DNA from: RGIG5952 sp045603485
GTDB lineage: Bacteria > Verrucomicrobiota > Kiritimatiellia > RFP12 > JAAYLN01
DNA: 26,080 nucleotides
Assembly: GCA_045603485.1 (NCBI GenBank)
Contig: JAZUMF010000041.1
Coordinates: forward strand, 1-26,080
Reading direction: 5' to 3'
Shown here: piece after piece, positions 1 through 5,676 of the stretch
Layout: every line of letters starts with the position of its first letter
Position numbering within the stretch: the stretch's first letter is position 1
Program-made: the position numbers and the translations under genes
The notes under the pieces: model-generated
The model's input: only the letters and a program-made list of their open reading frames with translations
Told to the model about the DNA's origin: nothing
The model's database searches: none

Positions 1-621
1 GTCAGATTTCTGGGGCTTGGCCCAAAAAGCAAATGTCATCGTATTGGTTACACCTATGGCCTTGTTCAGAGTGAGGGATGTACCTCCATTGAAGTAGGCC
101 GATTTTCCGGATGACCCGAATCTATCAACTGAATACGACACTGAACTTCCGGACAAATTATTGTCATTCCCAGACATGTCACTCCCGTTTCCGTCAAATG
201 GCCAATATGCCTTCAGACCAGTCGTGGGATAACTAGCGATTGTCGTCCCTGTCACGGTCACGCGGTCGCACTTGAAATCCTTCGGCAAGTCGGCGGCGGT
301 GTCCCATACCCAATGATAAGTACCTGAATACAGAGCCTCTCCCCCCACATTCGCCGCCGTACCATCGGCCTTGCGGAGGGTTCGCATCGTGATGTTGGTG
401 TTGCCCACCATATCTTTCGCCGTGAAGGAAGTATCGTACTTCGTGCTGCTTTCTCCCGTGATGGTAAACTTTAAATCCACAAATCCGTTCCAAGGATATC
501 TCTGCCGCGCCTCAACCGTTATCCCCGGCTCAGCCGCCACCGCCGAAACCGCAACACCAAAGAGCAGAATTAACGATACAATCATTCCGTGTATTCTGTG
601 TATTCCGTGGTTAAAACCCAT
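1..621 (-). CDS. Secreted LamG/concanavalin A-like lectin-fold protein, partial (C-terminus outside window)
   Basis: An open frame of 207 codons runs leftward from ATG at 621 to the window edge without a stop. It starts with a short basic/histidine segment (residues 1-12), then a hydrophobic signal-peptide core (MIVSLILLFGVAVSAVAA, about residues 13-30) with a plausible Ala-rich cleavage site. After about 100 residues of a beta-rich region of unknown family comes the opening of a LamG-like jellyroll domain (GLKAYWPFDGNGSDMSGN, then a DRFG and a YFNGG segment, then MTFAFWAKP). Such domains in large exported proteins of environmental bacteria usually bind glycans or mediate surface attachment. 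The catalytic or cell-wall-anchoring part, if any, lies beyond the edge. The start at 621 follows AGGAG at 630-634. An alternative start is the Met at 585, just before the hydrophobic core. Domain recognition is by pattern only. Confidence 0.8.
   Translation of the reverse strand, partial: MGFNHGIHRIHGMIVSLILLFGVAVSAVAAEPGITVEARQRYPWNGFVDLKFTITGESSTKYDTSFTAKDMVGNTNITMRTLRKADGTAANVGGEALYSGTYHWVWDTAADLPKDFKCDRVTVTGTTIASYPTTGLKAYWPFDGNGSDMSGNDNNLSGSSVSYSVDRFGSSGKSAYFNGGTSLTLNKAIGVTNTMTFAFWAKPQKSD
584..614. repeat. Dispersed ATTCCGTG/TATTCTGTG repeat inside the start of the LamG gene
   Basis: Two near-identical ~9-10 base units (ATTCCGTGT, ATTCTGTGT, ATTCCGTGG) follow each other here. A further copy (TCTGTGTATTCCGTGGGTA) lies at about 1921-1939 in non-coding DNA. 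On the coding (minus) strand this stretch encodes the atypical N-terminal residues NHGIHRIHG in front of the signal peptide. Confidence 0.6.
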
Positions 622-690
622 GTTCTCTTCTCCTCTTTTGCGCCATCAATTCAACACACCACCCCGGCGCAAAAGTGGCGTGCCATAAAA
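622..690 (-). promoter_or_regulatory. 5' leader hairpin with adjacent ribosome binding site (copy 1)
   Basis: Bases 635-644 (CTTTTGCGCC) and 666-675 (GGCGCAAAAG) form a perfect 10-bp inverted repeat around a 21-base loop. On the minus strand the right side of the stem is followed at once by AGGAG (630-634) and by ATG of the LamG-like gene at 621. Upstream in the transcript is the block GGCACGCCAC. The same order (GGCACGCCAC, hairpin with 21-base loop, GGAGG, ATG) recurs at 829-899. The proximity to the Shine-Dalgarno sequence suggests translational control; this is inference. Confidence 0.5.
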
Positions 691-744
691 CCTCAAAAAT
701 TACATTGCCATAGCTCTGTTCTTATTAACTATTACTCCAAATAG

Positions 745-831
745 CTAAAATCTTACGCGCTCTAAAAAAAATTTTAACTCAATAAAAAGCTCTCTTCCTA
801 TCCTGAATACCGTAGCCCATTCACACGACAT
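745..831 (-). CDS. Possible 28-residue leader peptide or gene remnant
   Basis: ATG at 831 follows GGAGG at 841-845 with good spacing, and the frame closes with TAG at 745-747. It encodes 28 residues ending KFFLERVRF, with no recognisable domain or signal peptide. It sits directly behind the second leader hairpin (846-882) in the same arrangement that precedes the LamG-like gene. It is therefore either a leader peptide or the decayed start of a second gene with that leader. There is no support other than the ribosome binding site and the context. Confidence 0.25.
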   Translation of the reverse strand: MSCEWATVFRIGRELFIELKFFLERVRF

Positions 832-899
832 CACAAGCTTCCTCCTTTGCGCTACAAATCCAGCAAACCAGCCCAGCGCAAAAAAAGAGCGTGGCGTGC
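832..899 (-). promoter_or_regulatory. 5' leader hairpin with adjacent ribosome binding site (copy 2)
   Basis: Bases 846-853 (TTTGCGCT) and 875-882 (AGCGCAAA) pair around a 21-base loop, the same loop length as copy 1. The loop-closing pair is C:G in copy 1 and T:A in copy 2, which is a compensatory change. About 15 of 21 loop bases match. GGCACGCCAC (890-899 on the minus strand) and GGAGG (841-845) flank it as in copy 1. A T-rich run separates GGCACGCCACGC from the stem. Confidence 0.5.
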
Positions 900-1165
900 C
901 TTAAATCCATGTCTTAGTGGAGGCATCGCCAAACGCCTAACGAAAAACACGAATAAAAGACACGCCACGCGGAATAGCCCGCATGACGCATCTTACATAT
1001 TCGGCTTTTCGTTTATGAAAGTTTTGGCGAATTTCCACTAAAGCCAAATACGCAAGATTGCGTACGCTTGCAGGTTAGGTTTCCCACCCTGCACCCTTCT
1101 CGCTCCAGGATTTTCCCGTGGAGAGCCCAGCCGTCTTGATACCACGACCAGTATGATATTCTATT
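890..1165 (-). ncRNA. Highly structured element, possible leader RNA, small RNA or MITE-like repeat
   Basis: No convincing gene lies between 832 and 2056. This part folds into a long imperfect hairpin: 914-921 pairs with 1034-1041, 926-933 with 1023-1030, 939-946 with 1006-1013, and 950-955 with 998-1003. Next to it are a TACGCAA/TTGCGTA palindrome (1049-1064), a TGCAGG/CCTGCA stem (about 1069-1094) and a CTCCA/TGGAG stem (about 1112-1134). On the minus strand GCGTGGCGTG (961-970) can instead pair with CACGCCACGC (890-899), which is followed by TCTTTTTTT, a terminator-like arrangement that competes with the long hairpin. The minus strand is favoured because of that U-tract and the downstream hairpins. 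Whether it is transcribed is unknown. The plus-strand frame 847-1041 across it has no protein character. Confidence 0.35.
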
Positions 1166-1302
1166 CTACACCTTAATATAACTAAAGTCAAACTTTATAC
1201 GCTAATTAAGGCGCTTTGAAAAATCACATCATTCCTAATGCACTCTTCATATACTATTACCCTCTTTAGTAAATATCTTGCGCGCCCTTAAATTTTTTTT
1301 TT

Positions 1303-1350
1303 AAGTGTCACACTATTACACTTGACACAACAATAAAACCTCACTATACT
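1303..1350 (+). promoter_or_regulatory. Operator-promoter module copy P1
   Basis: The inverted half-sites AAGTGTCA and TTACACTT overlap the -35 box TTGACA (1322-1327), followed by 17 bases and TATACT (1345-1350). The module is preceded by a T-run. No ORF of note lies directly downstream; a degenerate CTCTGCG/GCG repeat and a GGGGACAGGCC copy follow. Confidence 0.6.
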
Positions 1351-1436
1351 GACACAACAAATAGTCGGTATCACAATTTCTCTGCGTTTTTTGCGATAAA
1401 AGTTTTTAAGGGGACAGGCCTTACTAATTCTTCATT

Positions 1437-1464
1437 ATTACCTATTACCTATTACCTATTACCT
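1437..1464 (+). repeat. Tandem heptamer ATTACCT x4
   Basis: Four perfect copies of ATTACCT lie head to tail. They are followed at 1472-1503 by a second simple array built of GGTAAGAAGT / AAGAAGTAA units. The two arrays together form a simple-sequence block in the repeat island. Confidence 0.85.
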
Positions 1465-1554
1465 AAACAAAGGTAAGAAGTAAGAAGTAAAAGGTAAGAA
1501 GTGCGGAGTTTGTCATTTTCTTGTGCAAGAACTTTTTAAGGGGACAGGCCATTT

Positions 1555-1783
1555 TTTATTTCCTTCTCAATATCTTAATAATAAACATTCTAGATTTTTT
1601 ACGCACCCAAAATGAGATTACGGTGCGGAACAAAATCTCACAATTTTCTCTGCGCTCTCCGCGTTCTCCGCGGGAGAAATTTTCACCTTTAAGTGTCACA
1701 CTATTACACTTGACACTATGGCCCAATCTCCTTATACTAACACAATAAATAGCCGGCATCACAATTTCTCTGCGCCTTTGCGG
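1555..1783 (+). repeat. ~230-bp repeat, copy B1
   Basis: The stretch is nearly identical to 2808-3036 and 3062-3295. In order it holds an AT-rich head (about 1555-1605), an inverted repeat TGAGATT/AATCTCA (about 1616-1643), a GC-rich CTCTGCG/CTCCGCG run, the operator-promoter module P2, and the tail AATAGCCGGCATCACAA plus CTCTGCGCC. The short frames on both strands here (1521-1748 plus, 1556-1762 minus) are products of the repeat rather than genes. Confidence 0.85.
1691..1738 (+). promoter_or_regulatory. Operator-promoter module copy P2
   Basis: AAGTGTCA-N5-TTACACTT leads directly into TTGACA (1710-1715). After exactly 17 bases comes TATACT (1733-1738). The module lies inside repeat copy B1. 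Downstream sequence to 1925 contains only repeats, so any transcript would be non-coding or would read toward relB. Confidence 0.6.
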
Positions 1784-1990
1784 CTCTGCTTTCTATGCGA
1801 TAAAATTTTTACTACTATCTTTTTACAAAATCTCTGCGTTCTATGCGTTCTTTTATGGTAAAACTTTCTAAGGGGACAGGCCTTACCACTTCCCGAAAAT
1901 GGCAAGCGTAAGCGAAGCCAGTCTGTGTATTCCGTGGGTAATAAACATTTTCATTTCATTTATCCTTTCAAATTCTTTCATGCCGCGCTC

Positions 1991-2020
1991 TTGACTATAC
2001 CAGTGAGTTTAGTGTATGAT
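1991..2020 (+). promoter_or_regulatory. Putative promoter of the relBE-type pair
   Basis: TTGACT (1991-1996) and TATGAT (2015-2020) are separated by 18 bases and lie about 37 bases ahead of the antitoxin start. The box lies outside the repeat family, so it is probably the native promoter. Confidence 0.45.
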
Positions 2021-2056
2021 ATATGTGTTTTTGATTCAAAGGAGTGTAAAAATACT

Positions 2057-2323
2057 ATGGCAAACATGACATTCTCACTCGATGCCCAAACCAAGAAGCG
2101 TTTCGTGGACTTCTGCGACAGCGTCGGTCTTTCGGCATCATCAGTAATCACTGTATACATCAAAACCGTAGTTCGGGAGAATCGCATACCCTTCACAATC
2201 TCTGCCGATCCATTACCGAACGCCGAGACCATCGCGGCGATGGAAGAGGGCGAGCGCATCGCGCACGACCCGACTCGTCCGCGATACACCCTGTCAGAGG
2301 CTCTAAAGGAACTCAAGCGATGA
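2057..2323 (+). CDS. RelB/DinJ-family antitoxin
   Basis: This is an 88-residue protein with the typical RelB/DinJ opening: a short beta strand (MANMTFSLD), then two helices (QTKKRFVDFCDSVGLSASS, then the SVITVYIKTVVRE segment), together forming a ribbon-helix-helix fold that binds the operon's own operator as a dimer. It is followed by the RIPFTIS segment usual in this family, and the C-terminal half is expected to wrap the toxin. The start at 2057 was chosen over the in-frame ATG at 1925 because it has AAAGGAG at 2038-2044 and because the longer form adds 44 residues unlike the family that span the promoter. It overlaps the toxin start by 4 bases (ATGA), the classical toxin-antitoxin layout. 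It looks intact although its partner is damaged. Confidence 0.85.
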   Translation: MANMTFSLDAQTKKRFVDFCDSVGLSASSVITVYIKTVVRENRIPFTISADPLPNAETIAAMEEGERIAHDPTRPRYTLSEALKELKR

Positions 2324-2682
2324 ATCCATCTGGCGAGAAGTACACCGTTGACTGGACTGGCAGATTCAAAAGAGACTACAAGCTTGCAATACGCCGCGGA
2401 CTTGACATCTCGAAGCTTGATTACATTATCGGCAAACTCACGCGAGGCGAACCCCTTCCGCCTGCAAACCGCGACCACCCTCTCAGCAATAACTGGGCCA
2501 ATCACCGCGAATGCCATATTGCGCCCGACTGGTTGCTCATCTACCAGATTCACAAACTTTCTAAGGGGACAGGCCTTTCCAATTTCAAAACTGTAAAACT
2601 CGCAAACTGTCTTTATTGTCAAACTTGCCACCTAATAACCTTTAAGAACCAAGCTGCAATTTATCTGCGTTCTTTGCGTTAA
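2320..2682 (+). pseudogene. YafQ/RelE-type mRNA interferase toxin, C-terminus replaced by repeat sequence
   Basis: Residues 1 to about 78 match the YafQ-like RelE superfamily: WTGRFKRDYKLAIRRG, then LTRGEPLPPANRDHPL, then RECHIAPDWLLIYQI. The His of DHPL and the His and Asp of CHIAPDW correspond to known catalytic positions of YafQ. Family members normally continue with a strand and an RTG(T/S)HSDLF ending that supplies the last catalytic His and Phe. Here the frame passes at about 2555 into the dispersed element (ACTTTCT then AAGGGGACAGGCC) and ends with about 42 unrelated residues (GTGLSNFKTVKLANC and onward). I found no displaced HSDLF-coding segment downstream. The toxin is therefore probably inactive. 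Expression would be coupled to the antitoxin through the ATGA overlap. A very divergent functional C-terminus cannot be excluded. Confidence 0.75.
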
Positions 2683-2807
2683 AACTTTTTAAGGGGACAG
2701 GCCTTACCACTTTATCCCCTGAATGGATGGATTGCTTTCGCTTATGTGAGATTAGGAGACTCAGAGTTTAGGAGACGATCTTGATAACTTTTTGGGGACA
2801 GTCCTTC

Positions 2808-3036
2808 TTATTTCCCTTCGCAATATACTAATAACAAACATTTTAATTTTTCGCCACCCCCAAAATGAGATTACGGTGCGGAACAAAATCTCACAATTTT
2901 CTCTGCGCTCTCCGCGTTCTCCGCGGGTGAAATTTTAACCTTTAAGTGTCACACTATTACACTTGACACTATGGCCCAATCTCCTTATACTAACACAATA
3001 AATAGCCGGCATCACAATTTCTCTGCGCCTTTGCGG
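2808..3036 (+). repeat. ~230-bp repeat, copy B2
   Basis: This is a near-identical copy of B1 in its promoter half, with more change in the AT-rich head. It is bounded on both sides by GGGGACAGTCC variants (about 2793-2804 and 3047-3058), so B2 and B3 form a direct tandem with a period of about 254 bases. Confidence 0.85.
2944..2991 (+). promoter_or_regulatory. Operator-promoter module copy P3
   Basis: The inverted half-sites are followed by TTGACA (2963-2968), 17 bases and TATACT (2986-2991). The module and spacer are identical to P2. Confidence 0.6.
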
Positions 3037-3061
3037 TAAAACTTTCTGGGGACAGTCCTTC

Positions 3062-3295
3062 TTATTTTCCTTCTCAATATCTTAATAATAAACATTCTAG
3101 ATTTTTTACGCACCCAAAATGAGATTACGGTACGGAACAAAATCTCACAATTTTCTCTGCGCCTCTGCGGCTCTGCGGGAGAAATTTTTACCTTTAAGTG
3201 TCAGACTATTACACTTGACACTATAACCCAATCTCCCTATACTAACACAAGAAATAGTCGGTATTACAAAATCTCTCCGTCTCTGCGCATCTGCG
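3062..3295 (+). repeat. ~230-bp repeat, copy B3
   Basis: This is the second member of the B2-B3 tandem. Its head is closer to B1 than to B2, while its promoter spacer and tail have drifted. It ends in CTCTGCGCATCTGCG and then ATGCGTTCTATGCGG units. From here to the end of murE at 3428 I see only this repeat debris and AT-rich sequence. Confidence 0.8.
3196..3243 (+). promoter_or_regulatory. Operator-promoter module copy P4
   Basis: AAGTGTCA-N5-TTACACTT is followed by TTGACA (3215-3220), 17 bases and TATACT (3238-3243). The spacer differs from P2/P3 at several bases while the hexamers are unchanged. It points toward the 3' end of the convergent murE gene, so any read-through would be antisense to murE. 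Confidence 0.6.
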
Positions 3296-3427
3296 TTAAA
3301 ACTATTTACTACAAAATCTATGCGTTCTATGCGGTAAAACTTCCCTGATCATTAAACTGCAATAGATTCGCTTTTTTCTGTGCATTTCGTAGTTGTTTTT
3401 TCAATATCACTACTATTCGGTGAAAAG

Positions 3428-4885
3428 CTATTTGGCAATTCCAATGATTTCCCGGACTACCTCTCTATCATCAAAATGATGGCAAATGCCGTTGATTTCT
3501 TGATAGTCCTCATGTCCCTTGCCTGCTATTAGTATTACATCCCCAGGACCTGATGAATCTAAAGCTTTTTCTATTGCTACACGACGATCTATAATGCGAA
3601 TGTAGGGTGTGGCTGTGTTCTTGATGCCAGCCTCAACATCATCTAAGATTGCATTTGGATCTTCAGTTCTGGGATTATCCGATGTTATAACCACATAATC
3701 GGCAATTCGTGCGGAAACTTCCGCCATAAGCGGACGCTTTGTTCGATCACGGTCTCCCCCGCAGCCAAAAACGATTGTTAGCTTGCCCTTCGTAACCTCT
3801 TTTAGGGTAGACAAAACCTTTTCTATCGCATCAGGCGAGTGCGCGTAATCAACAAATATCTGCGCCCCGGCAGGTGAAGATATCTTCTCTAATCTTCCCC
3901 AGCGTGGCTTTGCAGTTGAGATTGCCGCAACAACCTTATCAAATTGTATTCCGGTTGCCAATGCCATTCCCGCCGCACAAAGGATATTTGAGATATTGAA
4001 CCGCCCTATCAATCCCGTTCTTACGATGGCGGTATTGCCAAATGCCGTTAGAGTAAATTTTGTTTCATCTGCCCCTAACTCAATTTGTGTTGCCGTTATA
4101 TCTGCATCACCGCAAATTGAATAGGATATCGGTTTTACATTAAAAGACTGACAATCTTTATAAAGGCGTTGCCCATACTCGTCGTCAATATTTATAACCG
4201 CAGGAGCATTTGGATTATCCTTGCCCATTTGCTCAAAGAGGCGACGCTTGCAGAGATAATAATCTTCAAAGCCATTGTGGTAATCAAAATGGTCTTGCGA
4301 AAGATTTGTATACCCTGCGGCTGCAAAGCGTACACCATGGACGCGACACTGATCAAGCGCGTGAGACGAAGCTTCCATAGATGCAGCACAACAGCCTGCA
4401 TCAACCATTGCCCTTAATGAGGATTGGACGGTTACAGGGTCGGGAGTTGTACGACTTGATGGCTCGCTATAATCGCCCCAGGCATATTCGACTGTGGAGA
4501 GGAGACCGCACTTTTTAGTGCATCCATTGAGGATATCGCGGACTAACCCAGCAACCGTTGTTTTACCATTGGTGCCTGTAACACCGTAAACATCTAAAGA
4601 GTGCGAAGGCAAATTATAGTAGGCTGCAGAAAGCTCCGCCAATGCTTTCCTGGGATTTTCTACTTCAACATAATCAACCGAATCGATCTTGGGAAAGTCT
4701 TTGAATGCTCCCTTTTGAGTGACAATAACGGCAGCGCCCTTGGATATTGCATCTTGAATATAGCGAGTGCCATCATCCTTGGCTCCGGGAATTGCAACAA
4801 AAAGGTTTCCCTTCTTTACTTTGCGCGAATCAAAGGCAATTCCGTTTGCCAACCGCAACACATCATTATCTAAAAGCGACTGCAT
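3428..4885 (-). CDS. murE: UDP-N-acetylmuramoyl-L-alanyl-D-glutamate--2,6-diaminopimelate ligase
   Basis: MurE adds the third stem-peptide residue during cytoplasmic peptidoglycan synthesis using ATP. All three Mur-ligase domains are visible: the N-terminal UDP-binding part (FDSRKVKKGNLFVAIPGA), the central ATPase with P-loop GVTGTNGKTT (about residues 101-110), TTPDPVT and EASSHALDQ, and the C-terminal domain with FVDYAHSPDAIEKVL, GCGGDRDRTKRPLM and DNPRTEDP. The DNPR motif is the one used by meso-diaminopimelate-specific enzymes, so the peptidoglycan is probably DAP type. At 485 residues the length is normal. The ATG at 4885 shares its A with the coaX stop TGA, so the two genes are translationally coupled; a TTG at 4888 is an alternative. 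It is the last gene of the minus-strand run and no clear terminator follows it. Confidence 0.95.
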   Translation of the reverse strand: MQSLLDNDVLRLANGIAFDSRKVKKGNLFVAIPGAKDDGTRYIQDAISKGAAVIVTQKGAFKDFPKIDSVDYVEVENPRKALAELSAAYYNLPSHSLDVYGVTGTNGKTTVAGLVRDILNGCTKKCGLLSTVEYAWGDYSEPSSRTTPDPVTVQSSLRAMVDAGCCAASMEASSHALDQCRVHGVRFAAAGYTNLSQDHFDYHNGFEDYYLCKRRLFEQMGKDNPNAPAVINIDDEYGQRLYKDCQSFNVKPISYSICGDADITATQIELGADETKFTLTAFGNTAIVRTGLIGRFNISNILCAAGMALATGIQFDKVVAAISTAKPRWGRLEKISSPAGAQIFVDYAHSPDAIEKVLSTLKEVTKGKLTIVFGCGGDRDRTKRPLMAEVSARIADYVVITSDNPRTEDPNAILDDVEAGIKNTATPYIRIIDRRVAIEKALDSSGPGDVILIAGKGHEDYQEINGICHHFDDREVVREIIGIAK

Positions 4886-5664
4886 CAAAAATCCCCAACT
4901 GAAAGAATACCAATTCCACGCAATGTTAAATCTCTATCTACGATAAAATCCATACCGAGCTTATCTACAAAGCGTTGTGCAAAGCCTCCAGTGATAACGC
5001 GATGCGCATTATTTCCAACTAGAGGCTGCAAGCGCATGACAGTTTCGCGTATAACACCGGTAAATCCAGCGTCAATACCAAAAAGCATTGCCTGCTCAGT
5101 ATTTTTAGGCTCTATTGGTGCCTCCTTTTTCCACCATTCAACTGAAGGCAGTAAAGCAGTATAGTCATGTAGAGAACGAGCTAAAATCTCTGGTCCGGGC
5201 CCTATGACACCAGTAAAGAATCGATGATCCTCAGAGAGTAAATCATATGTCACAGCTGTGCCGATATCGATAACGAGCGCAGGCGCTCCATATAACACCG
5301 CCGCTGCCGTCATATCAGCCAAACGATCGGCGCCCGTGCATTCTGGATGTTCGTAATCTAAAGTAAATGGTAGACGGATGTCATATCTGACAAACTCTAA
5401 ATCCAGTCCCGCCTCTTCCTGTACAAGACGCTCCCATGCGCCATTTACGCTTGGAGTAACAGACGCCATCATCGCTTTTGTGACTGGCTCTTTTGCTATA
5501 TCCGCCGCGGCGAAAACCTTCCGTATGGCTATTGCACACTCGCCCCTTGCAGCCGATATTCCGCCGCGAACGGCAGTCACAGCCTCAATCCTTGCTCCTT
5601 CAGTATGAAACAGTGCTATAGTCGTAGAGCTATTTCCCGCGTCAATTACCAGTGTACTTGCCAT
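4885..5664 (-). CDS. coaX: Type III pantothenate kinase
   Basis: This enzyme phosphorylates pantothenate, the first step of coenzyme A synthesis. Members of this ASKHA-fold family lack the regulation and inhibitor sensitivity of CoaA. The phosphate-binding opening VIDAGNSSTTIAL (residues 6-18), the GADR motif holding the catalytic Asp (about 111-114) and the second phosphate motif DIGTAVTYDLL (about 133-143) are all present, as is the C-terminal ITGGFAQRF segment. Its 259 residues are usual for the family. No clear ribosome binding site precedes ATG 5664, which lies only 12 bases after the glycosyltransferase gene, so translation may depend on upstream ribosomes. The TGA stop overlaps the murE start by one base. 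Confidence 0.93.
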   Translation of the reverse strand: MASTLVIDAGNSSTTIALFHTEGARIEAVTAVRGGISAARGECAIAIRKVFAAADIAKEPVTKAMMASVTPSVNGAWERLVQEEAGLDLEFVRYDIRLPFTLDYEHPECTGADRLADMTAAAVLYGAPALVIDIGTAVTYDLLSEDHRFFTGVIGPGPEILARSLHDYTALLPSVEWWKKEAPIEPKNTEQAMLFGIDAGFTGVIRETVMRLQPLVGNNAHRVITGGFAQRFVDKLGMDFIVDRDLTLRGIGILSVGDF

Positions 5665-5676
5665 AAGATCAATGTT

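Larger units (their letters stand above)
1408..3058 (+). repeat. Seven copies of the GGGGACAG(G/T)CC dispersed element
   Basis: AAGGGGACAGGCC occurs at 1408-1420, 1538-1550, 1870-1882, 2563-2575 and 2691-2703. The variant TGGGGACAGTCC occurs at about 2793-2804 and 3047-3058. All have the same orientation. Most are preceded by an A/T-rich AAAACTTTTTA-like stretch and a degenerate series of CTCTGCG / TTCTATGCG / CTTTGCGG units. They mark junctions between other repeats in this island. One copy lies inside the toxin gene at 2320-2682. I recognise no transposase in the window that would mobilise them. Confidence 0.75.

Noticed and set aside
847..1041. 64-codon plus-strand ORF
   Set aside because: It is explained by the structured element and leader hairpin; composition and start context do not look coding.
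935..1079. GCCTAAC and GTTAGGT resemble the R boxes of an integron attC site
   Set aside because: The sequences next to the two boxes are not complementary, the distance is at the upper limit, and no integrase or gene cassette is near.
1521..1762. Overlapping ORFs on both strands (75 and 68 residues)
   Set aside because: They lie wholly in repeat B1; peptides such as SPRSPRE and GERGERRE are translations of the CTCCGCG repeat and no ribosome binding site is present.
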